Positions 23,953 to 31,087 of a DNA stretch of 38,856 nt are shown here, in pieces; the first letter of the stretch is position 1, and the number at the start of each line of letters is the position of its first letter. Source of the stretch: an uncultured Clostridia bacterium. Lineage in GTDB: Bacteria; Bacillota; Clostridia; Oscillospirales; CAG-382. Location of the stretch: contig CANRIX010000020.1 of the NCBI GenBank assembly GCA_947630765.1, forward strand, positions 1 through 38,856, given 5' to 3'. The translations under genes were made by a program, and so were the position numbers. Under the pieces are notes generated by a model. It was not told the origin of the DNA, ran no database searches, and saw nothing but the letters and a program-made list of their open reading frames with translations.

Positions 23953-24867
23953 ATGGAAATTCGTACTCTGCGGTATTTCCTCGCCATTGCGAGAGAAGAA
24001 AACATGACCAAGGCGGCGGAGATCCTGCACGTCACACAGCCCACGCTGTCCAAAACGCTGCGGGCATTGGAGGACGAGCTTGGGAAAAAGCTGTTTACCC
24101 GGCACAGCTTCAGCATTTCGCTTACCGAGGAAGGAATGCTTCTTCGTGACCGGGCGGAAAGCCTTGTCACCATGGCGGACAAGATCGAAAAGGAGTTCCT
24201 GTCGCTGGACGACATCACAGGCGGCGAGCTTTACTTGGGGCTGGCGGAATCCTATCAGATCCGCTATCTTGCAAGGGAGATCCGCAAGCTGAAAACGGTA
24301 TATCCGGGACTGAATTACCACATCACAAGCGGCGACACCGAGCAGGTCACCGAAAAGCTGGATAAAGGACTTTTAGATTTTGCCGTCGTGTGCGATACGC
24401 CGGACGCACGGAAATATGAGTATCTTCCGTTCCCGGAGGCGGATATTTGGGGTGTGGTGATGCCGCAGGACGCTCCGCTTGCAAAGAAAAAGGCCGTCAC
24501 CGTGGACGACCTTGTGGGGCTGCCGCTCTTTTCCTCGGAACAGGGGTGGCAAAACGATATTGCAAAATGGTGCGGGGAACGCATTCATGACCTTCGTTTG
24601 GAAGGCTCGTTCCGGCTTGCGTATAATGCGTCGGTTTTCGTAAAAGAGGGGCTTGGCTATCAGTTGACCTTCGCAGGGCTTGTGAATACCGCCCCGGAAA
24701 GCGGACTTGTTTTTCGACCGCTCACGCCGAAGCTCGAAACCAAGCTCTTTCTCATCTGGAACAAGTACCAGACCTTCACGCCGATCGCCGAACGGTTTCT
24801 TTCCGGGGTCCAAAGGAGCTTCGGAGAATCCGATCGGAAAGACCCGAAGAACCGCCGCACGCCGTGA
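23953..24867 (+). CDS. LysR-family transcriptional regulator
   Basis: A 304-residue LysR regulator: N-terminal winged helix-turn-helix (residues 1-60; MTKAAEILHVTQPTLSKTL), linker helix, then a type-2 periplasmic-binding-like effector domain (about 90-290). Length is typical. It is divergent from the small-protein/hydrolase/aldo-keto reductase operon, the classical arrangement for a LysR activator of its neighbours, and has a perfect palindrome over its own start site. The ribosome site GGAGGAG is well placed. The effector is unknown; the operon suggests a reactive carbonyl or an ester/lactone. Confidence 0.92.
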   Translation: MEIRTLRYFLAIAREENMTKAAEILHVTQPTLSKTLRALEDELGKKLFTRHSFSISLTEEGMLLRDRAESLVTMADKIEKEFLSLDDITGGELYLGLAESYQIRYLAREIRKLKTVYPGLNYHITSGDTEQVTEKLDKGLLDFAVVCDTPDARKYEYLPFPEADIWGVVMPQDAPLAKKKAVTVDDLVGLPLFSSEQGWQNDIAKWCGERIHDLRLEGSFRLAYNASVFVKEGLGYQLTFAGLVNTAPESGLVFRPLTPKLETKLFLIWNKYQTFTPIAERFLSGVQRSFGESDRKDPKNRRTP

Positions 24868-25007
24868 CATAGACAGCGGTCGTTCGGTCAATTCCATGTA
24901 GGATTCGCGCCCGGCGACAAAATCCGCTCGTTTCCGCGCTTTTGCGCATATGCTGAAAGCAGGATATCTATCCAGAACGCAAAAACGAAAGGAACGAACG
25001 ATTCTTC

Positions 25008-25814
25008 ATGGAAACCATCCTGCAAATAACGCTGGGGATCCTGATCCCGCTGGCGGGGACGACGCTCGGCGCGGCCGCCGTGTTCCTGCTCAAGAAGCAG
25101 CCCGGCGCGTCGCTCGGGAAGGCCCTGCTCGGCTTCGCCGCCGGGGTCATGCTCGCCGCGTCCGTCTGGTCGCTGCTGCTGCCCGCCGTCGAAATGGCGG
25201 AGGAGCAGGGCATCGCCGGGTGGATCCCGACGGTCACGGGGTTCTTCCTCGGCGTGGGCTTCCTGCTGGTGCTGGACGCGCTCGCCCCGGTGCTGCGCAG
25301 GCACTGCGAACGGGCGGTCGGCCCCGACACCCTCCCCGAGAAGCGCAAGACTTCCCTGCTGCTCTTCGCCGTCACCCTGCACAACATCCCGGAGGGCATG
25401 GCGGTCGGCGTCATCTTCGCCGGGTTCGCGGCGGACAGCGCCGCCGTCACCGCCGCGGGGGCGTTCGCGCTCTCGGTCGGCATCGCGATCCAGAACATCC
25501 CGGAGGGAGCGATCATCTCAATGCCCCTGCTTTCGGACGGACTTTCCCGCCGCAGGGCGTTCTTCCGGGGCTTTCTTTCCGGGGCGGTCGAGCCGGTCGG
25601 CGCCCTGCTGACGCTCGCGCTCGCGTCACTGATCACCCCGATCCTGCCCTACATCCTCTCGTTTGCCGCCGGGACGATGGTGTACGTCACCGTCGAGGAG
25701 CTGATCCCGGAAGCGCAGGCGGGGACGCGGACGGGTCTGGGCGGTGCGCTCGGAACGGTCAGCATCACGCTGGGCTTTGCGCTGATGATGCTGCTCGACG
25801 TGGCGCTCGGTTGA
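25008..25814 (+). CDS. ZIP-family metal transporter (ZupT/GufA type)
   Basis: A 268-residue integral membrane protein with about eight helices. The metal-binding motifs are clear: HNIPEG (125-130) in helix 4 and QNIPEG (162-167) in helix 5, plus VEELIPEAQ near the C-terminal helices. ZIP proteins import divalent cations such as Zn2+, Fe2+ or Mn2+ into the cytoplasm. The second motif begins with Gln rather than His, as in GufA-type members. ATG 25008 follows AAAGGAACG. The 140 nt before it hold a weak TATGCT but no clear -35 box. The gene appears to be single. Confidence 0.9.
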   Translation: METILQITLGILIPLAGTTLGAAAVFLLKKQPGASLGKALLGFAAGVMLAASVWSLLLPAVEMAEEQGIAGWIPTVTGFFLGVGFLLVLDALAPVLRRHCERAVGPDTLPEKRKTSLLLFAVTLHNIPEGMAVGVIFAGFAADSAAVTAAGAFALSVGIAIQNIPEGAIISMPLLSDGLSRRRAFFRGFLSGAVEPVGALLTLALASLITPILPYILSFAAGTMVYVTVEELIPEAQAGTRTGLGGALGTVSITLGFALMMLLDVALG

Positions 25815-25833
25815 GCTTTTTTCACGCGAGCGG

Positions 25834-25862
25834 TTGACAAAACCGGCGAAATATGGTATGCT
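25834..25862 (+). promoter_or_regulatory. promoter of mnmA
   Basis: TTGACA (25834-25839), 17-nt spacer, TATGCT (25857-25862). Confidence 0.8.
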
Positions 25863-25901
25863 GACCGTAACGAAAAACGGACGGAAAGGCGGGTGACGAC
25901 C

Positions 25902-26978
25902 ATGGACGGCGCGGAAAAGCGGGCGCTGATCGCGATGAGCGGGGGCGTGGATTCCGCCGTGGCGGCGAAGCTGACGCTCGAAGAAGGATTCGACTGCGTC
26001 GGCTGCACGATGCGGCTGTACGACGGGGAAAAAGCCGCGTCGCGGACCTGCTGTTCGCTCGACGACGTGGAGGACGCCCGCGCCGTCGCGTACCGGCTCG
26101 GCATCCCGTTTTATGTGTTCAACCTGACCGAGGACTTCCGGCGGGAGGTCATCGAGCGGTTCGTGCGGTGCTACGAGGAGGGGAAAACCCCGAACCCCTG
26201 CATCGCGTGCAACCGATACCTGAAATTCGGGCGACTGTTCGACCGGGCGGACGTCCTCGGCTGCCGGTACGTCGTGACCGGGCATTACGCCCGCATCCGG
26301 CGGGACGGCGAGCGCCGGCTGCTGCTCAAAGCGCTCGACCCGTCGAAGGACCAAAGCTATGTGCTCTACGGCATGACGCAAGCGCAGCTCGCCCGAACGC
26401 GCTTCCCGCTCGGCGGACTTTCCAAGCCGGACGTGCGGAAAATCGCCGCCGAAAGCGGGTTTTCCAACGCGGACAAGCCGGACAGCCAGGACATCTGCTT
26501 CGTCCCGAACGGGGATTACGCCGCCGTCATCGAGCGATTTACCGGGCGCAAAGCGGTCCCGGGCCCGTTCCTCGACGAAAACGGGAACGTCCTCGGGACG
26601 CACAAGGGCATCATCCATTACACGGTCGGACAGCGCAAAGGGCTCGGCATCTCCTCCGACCGCCCGCTGTACGTCACGGCGATCGACCCGGCGGCGAACA
26701 CCGTGACCCTCTCCCACGCGGAAAACGGGAGCGGGCTTTATACCCGCGACGTGACGGTTCGCGGGGTCAATCTGATCCCCTGCGACCGTTTGGACCGCCC
26801 GATCCGCGCCAAGGTCAAACTGCGCTACCGCCAGCCGGAGCAGCCCGCGACCGCCGAACAGACGGACGACGACACGCTCGTCCTGCATTTCGACGAACCG
26901 CAGCGTGCGGCGGCGAAAGGGCAGGCGGCGGTGCTCTACGACGGCGAAACCGTCGTCGGCGGCGGGACGATCGTATGA
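25902..26978 (+). CDS. mnmA: tRNA-specific 2-thiouridylase MnmA
   Basis: MnmA activates U34 of Lys, Glu and Gln tRNAs with ATP and installs the 2-thio group. The 358-residue product has the PP-loop SGGVDSAVAA near the N-terminus, the first catalytic Cys in NPCIACNRYLKFG, the ATP/tRNA motif GHYARI, the second Cys in DSQDICFVPNGDY, and a C-terminal beta barrel (KGLGISSDRPLYV). The size is typical. ATG 25902 and GTG 25893 are both possible; GGAAAGG is 3 nt from the GTG and 12 from the ATG, and the ATG fits the family better. Its stop overlaps the next start (ATGA). Confidence 0.94.
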   Translation: MDGAEKRALIAMSGGVDSAVAAKLTLEEGFDCVGCTMRLYDGEKAASRTCCSLDDVEDARAVAYRLGIPFYVFNLTEDFRREVIERFVRCYEEGKTPNPCIACNRYLKFGRLFDRADVLGCRYVVTGHYARIRRDGERRLLLKALDPSKDQSYVLYGMTQAQLARTRFPLGGLSKPDVRKIAAESGFSNADKPDSQDICFVPNGDYAAVIERFTGRKAVPGPFLDENGNVLGTHKGIIHYTVGQRKGLGISSDRPLYVTAIDPAANTVTLSHAENGSGLYTRDVTVRGVNLIPCDRLDRPIRAKVKLRYRQPEQPATAEQTDDDTLVLHFDEPQRAAAKGQAAVLYDGETVVGGGTIV

Positions 26979-27724
26979 AACGCCTGACAAAGCGCGGAAA
27001 GCGTCTGCTCGTGTGTTGCGCCGTGCTGCTCGCGGCGGGGGCGGTGGTTTCCCTGCTGTTCTGGAACGGGATCTTGCAGTTCAACAACCCCTCGCGGGAG
27101 GACTACCCCGTGCGCGGTGCGGACGTTTCGCATTACCAAGGGCTGATCGACTGGGAGGCGCTCGCCGGGCAGGGGCTGTCCTTCGCATTCCTCAAGGCGA
27201 CCGAGGGGGCGCTCTACGTCGACCCGTTCTTTTCCTACAACCTTCGGCAGGCGCGGGAGACCGACCTGCGCGTCGGTGCGTACCACTTCTTCAGCTTCGA
27301 TTCCCCGGGGCTGACGCAGGCGGAACACTTCATCGAGACGGTCCCGCGCTTCGACGGGATGCTTCCGCCGGTCGTGGACGTGGAATTCTACGGCGACAAA
27401 GCGAGCGACCCGCCCCGTGCGGACGCGGTGCGCACGCAGCTGAACGACCTGCTCGACGCGCTCGAAACCGCCTACGGCGTCCCGCCGATCCTCTACACGA
27501 CGCGGGAATGCTACGAGCGCTACATCGCCGGCTGCTTCCCGGAAAACGACCTGTGGATCCGCAGCGTCTACACGTCCCCGCACCTTTCGGACGGGCGGGA
27601 CTGGACGTTCTGGCAGTACACGAACCGCGAAACGCTGGACGGATACGAAGGGGTCGAAAAGTTCATCGACCTGGACGTTTTCAACGGCACGGCGGCGGAA
27701 TTTGCGGCCTACGGGACGGAATGA
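26975..27724 (+). CDS. membrane-anchored GH25 lysozyme (muramidase)
   Basis: GH25 enzymes cleave the beta-1,4 bond of MurNAc-GlcNAc in peptidoglycan. The 249-residue product has an N-terminal anchor helix (about 11-31) and a complete GH25 barrel: GADVSHYQG (Asp50), FAFLKATEG, GAYHFF, the catalytic pair in VVDVEF (Asp135, Glu137) and FWQYT near the end. No cell-wall-binding repeats are present, so it works at the outer membrane face on nearby wall. It starts inside the mnmA stop (ATGA overlap) and so is coupled to it, though the functions differ. A strong terminator follows immediately. Confidence 0.92.
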   Translation: MKRLTKRGKRLLVCCAVLLAAGAVVSLLFWNGILQFNNPSREDYPVRGADVSHYQGLIDWEALAGQGLSFAFLKATEGALYVDPFFSYNLRQARETDLRVGAYHFFSFDSPGLTQAEHFIETVPRFDGMLPPVVDVEFYGDKASDPPRADAVRTQLNDLLDALETAYGVPPILYTTRECYERYIAGCFPENDLWIRSVYTSPHLSDGRDWTFWQYTNRETLDGYEGVEKFIDLDVFNGTAAEFAAYGTE

Positions 27725-27766
27725 CAAACTCTTTCGGCAAAATCCGAAAGATCGTTTGTCATTTTT
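27721..27766 (+). terminator. terminator after the GH25 gene
   Basis: ATGACAAAC...CTTTCGG pairs with CCGAAAG...GTTTGTCAT in a two-part stem with a small internal bulge, ending in TTTTT. The stem begins inside the stop codon. Confidence 0.88.
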
Positions 27767-27827
27767 CTTGCCGTTTTGCGACATCTATAGGTGAAGGGCC
27801 CCGAAAAAATTTCTATGGAGGTGTACC

Positions 27828-28385
27828 GTGGACGACCTTGCCATTATCGAGCTCTACCACAAGCGGGACGAACAGGCCATCGCCGAATCCGACCGAAAAT
27901 ACGGCGGAATGTGCCGGTCGATCGCCCTGCACCTGCTGGAAAACCGGGAGGACGCCGAAGAATGCGTCAACGACACCTGGTACGCCGCATGGAGCAAAAT
28001 GCCCCCCGAACGTCCCGCGTCGCTGGGCGCTTTCTTAGGGCGTATCACGCGCAATCTGTCCGTCAGCCGGTGGCGGCGGGAGCACGCGCAGAAGCGGAAC
28101 GACGGGCTGGAAGTCCTGCTCGCGGAGCTGGAGGAGTGCGTGCCGTCCCCCGACGACGTGGAAGCGACCGTGGAGCGCAAAATGCTCGCCGAGGAGATCG
28201 GCGCGTGGCTGGACACGCTGGAACGCGGGGACCGATGGCTCTTTCTCCGGCGGTACTGGTACGCCGACCCGGTCAAGGAGCTTGCGTCGGCGCTCCACGA
28301 ACAGCCGAACACCTGCTCCCAACGGCTGTGCCGACTGCGGAAGGAGCTGCGCATGTTTCTGAAATCGAAAGGAGTCGCACAATGA
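27828..28385 (+). CDS. ECF-type RNA polymerase sigma factor
   Basis: A 185-residue sigma-70 family factor with region 2 (about 20-85; NREDAEECVNDTWYAAW is the -10-recognition helix) and region 4 (about 120-180, with the helix-turn-helix around HEQPNTCSQRLCRLRKEL), and no sigma 1 or 3 domains. It starts with GTG 27828, 6 nt after GGAGG. Its stop overlaps the serpin start (ATGA), so the two are made together. In ECF operons the second gene usually encodes the anti-sigma factor; here that position holds a membrane-anchored serpin. The upstream sequence has no sigma-70 promoter that I could see, consistent with autoregulation. Confidence 0.9.
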   Translation: MDDLAIIELYHKRDEQAIAESDRKYGGMCRSIALHLLENREDAEECVNDTWYAAWSKMPPERPASLGAFLGRITRNLSVSRWRREHAQKRNDGLEVLLAELEECVPSPDDVEATVERKMLAEEIGAWLDTLERGDRWLFLRRYWYADPVKELASALHEQPNTCSQRLCRLRKELRMFLKSKGVAQ

Positions 28386-29788
28386 ACGCAAAAGATCTCT
28401 ATGACGGCGTCACCGATATACGGGACGACCTGATCGACGGGGCGAAAGTTTCCCCCGAAAAGCCGAAACGGCGCAAGAAAGCGTGGTGGTTCGGCGCCGT
28501 CGCGGCGGTGCTGGCGTTTGCCGTCCTCGGCGTGACCTTTTTCAGCTCCGGCGGAGGGGTGACGGCCTACGCCTTGGCGGAAGCGGAATACCCCCAAATG
28601 GCCCCCTACACCGAAGAACACGGCACCCCGGCATACGACGCATGGCAGGAAAGCGTCCGCGCACAGCAGAGGGATTTGGGCGACGTTTCCGCCCTGCAGA
28701 CCTTTTTCCGGGACAGCACCGCCGTGTTTCTTGCGGACGCGGACGGGCAGAACAAGGTCTATTCCCCGCTGAACGTCTATATGGCGCTGTCCATGCTCGC
28801 GCAGCTCGCGGGCGGCGAGAGCCGCGAACAGATCCTGAATCTTCTGGGAAGCGGCGACATCGACGCCCTGCGCAAGCAGGCAAACGACGTGTGGAACGCG
28901 AATTACAGCGACGACGGACTGCTGACCTCCATTCTTGCCTCCTCCGTATGGTTGGATCAGAATATCAACTACAACCAGGAAACCATGGACGTCCTCGCCC
29001 GGGACTTCTACGCCTCCTCCTACCGGGGGGAAATGGGTTCGGACGAATACAACGAGGCGCTGCAGGAATGGCTGGACCGGCAGACCGGCGGGCTTCTCAC
29101 GGAGCAGGCACGTCAGGTCGAGATGGACAGGGACACCGTCCTTGCGCTGGCGACCACCGTCTATTTCAAAGCGAAATGGGCGAATCAATTCTCCGCGAAC
29201 AACACGGACAGACAGACCTTCCACAGTCCGCAGGGCGACGTGGAGACCGACTTCCTGCATCAAAGGGATGCGCAAACCTACTACTGGGGCGAAAAATTTT
29301 CCGCCGTCAGTCAGAATTTTGCGGAAGGCGGCGAGATGTGGTTCCTCCTGCCGGACGAGGGCGTCACGCCGGAGGAGCTGCTCGCGGACGAGGAAGCGAT
29401 GAAATTCCTCTTTTCGTGCGACAATTGGGAAAACAAAACAGACCTCCTTGTGAACAAGTCAATCCCGAAATTCGACGTATCCTCCCAGTTTGACCTGCAG
29501 GACGGGCTGGAACAGCTCGGCGTCACCGACGTATTCGACCGAAAGCGAGCCAATTTTTCCGCCATGACCACCGACATCGAGGCCTATCTTAAGGTGGCGA
29601 ACCACGCGTCCCGCGTGACGATCGACGAGGAGGGCTGCACCGCTGCCGCGTTTACAGTATTGCGCACCGTCACCACCGGAATGCCGCCGGAGGAGGAAGT
29701 GGACTTCGTCTTGGACCGTCCGTTCCTGTTCTGCATCACCGGGGACAGCGGGCTTCCGCTGTTCGTGGGCGTCGTAAACACGCTGTAA
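28382..29788 (+). CDS. membrane-anchored serpin in the anti-sigma position
   Basis: A 468-residue protein with three parts: a cytoplasmic N-terminus (1-33) containing the acidic helix DLYDGVTDIRDDLIDGA, one membrane helix (about 34-55), and an outside serpin domain (about 85-468). The serpin signatures are VYFKAKWANQF and DRPFLFCITGDSGLPLFVGV, with the reactive-loop hinge EEGCTAAAFT (416-425). Serpins trap serine or cysteine proteases by loop insertion after cleavage. By counting from the hinge, P1 falls near Thr432-Gly433. P14 is Cys and P9 Phe, both atypical. It overlaps the ECF sigma gene by 4 nt. I infer that the short N-terminal helix binds the sigma factor; the alternative is a plain protective serpin. 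Confidence 0.88.
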   Translation: MNAKDLYDGVTDIRDDLIDGAKVSPEKPKRRKKAWWFGAVAAVLAFAVLGVTFFSSGGGVTAYALAEAEYPQMAPYTEEHGTPAYDAWQESVRAQQRDLGDVSALQTFFRDSTAVFLADADGQNKVYSPLNVYMALSMLAQLAGGESREQILNLLGSGDIDALRKQANDVWNANYSDDGLLTSILASSVWLDQNINYNQETMDVLARDFYASSYRGEMGSDEYNEALQEWLDRQTGGLLTEQARQVEMDRDTVLALATTVYFKAKWANQFSANNTDRQTFHSPQGDVETDFLHQRDAQTYYWGEKFSAVSQNFAEGGEMWFLLPDEGVTPEELLADEEAMKFLFSCDNWENKTDLLVNKSIPKFDVSSQFDLQDGLEQLGVTDVFDRKRANFSAMTTDIEAYLKVANHASRVTIDEEGCTAAAFTVLRTVTTGMPPEEEVDFVLDRPFLFCITGDSGLPLFVGVVNTL

Positions 29789-30040
29789 AGCGTTTCGGGG
29801 GGGCAAACGCAATCGCATCGCCACCGCTTCGCGTTGTCTCGCTCTGCGTTTTCCCCCCAAATACCCCCCTTTCGGGACGTGCCGACAAGGTCGGCACGTC
29901 AAAAAATTGGCTCGGCTTGCGCCAATCCTGACGCCGCCTTCGCCGGTTTTCTCTTGAGGTGTTCTGCTCCGAACACATTGTGTTCGGAGCGGGCGGTTAC
30001 ATGCCCGCCTACGGAACGGAATTTTATTGTATTTTTGCCT
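29789..30040 (+). repeat. structured intergenic repeat, copy B (with extra hairpins)
   Basis: It starts right after the serpin stop and aligns with copy A. Helix 1: GGGGGG(G)-C-AAACGCA (29797-29811) with TGCGTTT-T-CCCCCC (29845-29858). Helix 2: AAAATTGGC (29903-29911) with GCCGGTTTT (29942-29950), using two U-G pairs where copy A has C-G. Helix 3: GTTCT (29961-29965) with GGAAC (30013-30017), enclosing GGGCGG/CCCGCC. Two extra hairpins absent from A: an 11-bp perfect one at 29876-29900 and one of 11-12 bp at 29966-29990. Confidence 0.75.
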
Positions 30041-30057
30041 CAACTGAGAGGGCAGCA

Positions 30058-30086
30058 AGCAAAAAGGTCCTGTCGTCTGGCGGGAC
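30058..30086 (-). terminator. probable terminator of ecfT
   Basis: On the minus strand GGTCC and GGACC bracket a 12-nt loop followed by TTTTT; the stem is short. Confidence 0.5.
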
Positions 30087-30088
30087 CC

Positions 30089-30973
30089 TTACTTTATTTT
30101 TCCACGCGCTCGGCGGAAGCGGAGATTTTCCGCGGCTTCGAGCAGGAACGGTAAAAAGCAGAGCAGACCGAACGCGAGGTACACGGCGACCGAAAACGGG
30201 GTGAACCGCAAACGGCTGACGCGCGGATAGTAGCGGAACGCGGTTTCGCCGAACGCGACGCCGGCGAGCGTCAGGGCGAGCAGGAAAAGGTTCGACGCGA
30301 GCAGCCACCCGTCCGCCGCGCGGAAACGAAAGAGCGAAAAATGGCTCCGCCCGGGCAACCCGTACCCTCTCGCCCGCATCGCGTCCGCCGTTTCGACGGC
30401 GTTTTCGAGCGACCACGCGACCGTCCCGCGGAACACCCGCAGCGTGCCGCGAACGCGTTCGACGTAACTGTCTGCGCTGTACAGCCCCATCGCGCGGAGC
30501 GAGCTTTTCACCTGCCGCATCCGCCGTTTGAACAGCGGCAGGAACCGCAGCGCCATGGACAGCACCAGCGACAGCTTCGGCAGGACCTTGCCGAACAGGT
30601 AGAGGACCTTATCGCTGCTCATGACCGCCGTATAGCACCGGCACCAGAGCAGGGCGGCGACGGTCAGCCCCGCGATTGCGAGTCCGTAGAGGAACGCTTC
30701 GAGCGTGACCGGGTTGCCGTTGAGGAAAAACAGCGGGGTCACGCCGTTGTGGGAGAACAGCGGGTTTGTGACGACGACGAGCGCGAAGAACGGGAGGTAG
30801 AACCCGAGATCCCGCAGACTTTCCTTCCCCGGCTGCAACAACAGCAGGAAGCACGCCCCGCCGAGCAGTGCCGTCGCCTGCAGGACCGGGTTCCAGACCA
30901 GCATCGCGACCAGCAGGACCGAAAGGAAATACACGAAAAGCACGAACGGGTGCTGCTTTGCGAAACGGTTCAT
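30089..30973 (-). CDS. ecfT: energy-coupling factor transporter transmembrane protein EcfT (CbiQ family)
   Basis: EcfT is the scaffold that links the two ATPases of an ECF vitamin transporter to its substrate-binding S subunit. The 294-residue product has five or six membrane helices and the family's cytoplasmic coupling region, including the Ala-Arg-Gly motif in ADAMRARGYG (196-205). ATG 30973 is preceded by GGAGGG; a longer in-frame start (31072) would cover the promoter. No ecfA or S-subunit gene is next to it here, so it is an orphan in this window, possibly shared by S units coded elsewhere. A near-consensus promoter lies just upstream. Confidence 0.88.
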   Translation of the reverse strand: MNRFAKQHPFVLFVYFLSVLLVAMLVWNPVLQATALLGGACFLLLLQPGKESLRDLGFYLPFFALVVVTNPLFSHNGVTPLFFLNGNPVTLEAFLYGLAIAGLTVAALLWCRCYTAVMSSDKVLYLFGKVLPKLSLVLSMALRFLPLFKRRMRQVKSSLRAMGLYSADSYVERVRGTLRVFRGTVAWSLENAVETADAMRARGYGLPGRSHFSLFRFRAADGWLLASNLFLLALTLAGVAFGETAFRYYPRVSRLRFTPFSVAVYLAFGLLCFLPFLLEAAENLRFRRARGKIK

Positions 30974-31037
30974 GTACGTCCCTCCGACCGGGGGCGGAAA
31001 GCGCCCTTCCCGGCACGCCTTCCGCCCGTTTTTGGTC

Positions 31038-31066
31038 AGTATAGCACGTTTTTCCCCGCCTGTCAA
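31038..31066 (-). promoter_or_regulatory. promoter of ecfT
   Basis: Minus-strand TTGACA (31066-31061), 17-nt spacer, TATACT (31043-31038). Confidence 0.85.
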
Positions 31067-31087
31067 GGGCACGGGGCCGCCCTTTGC

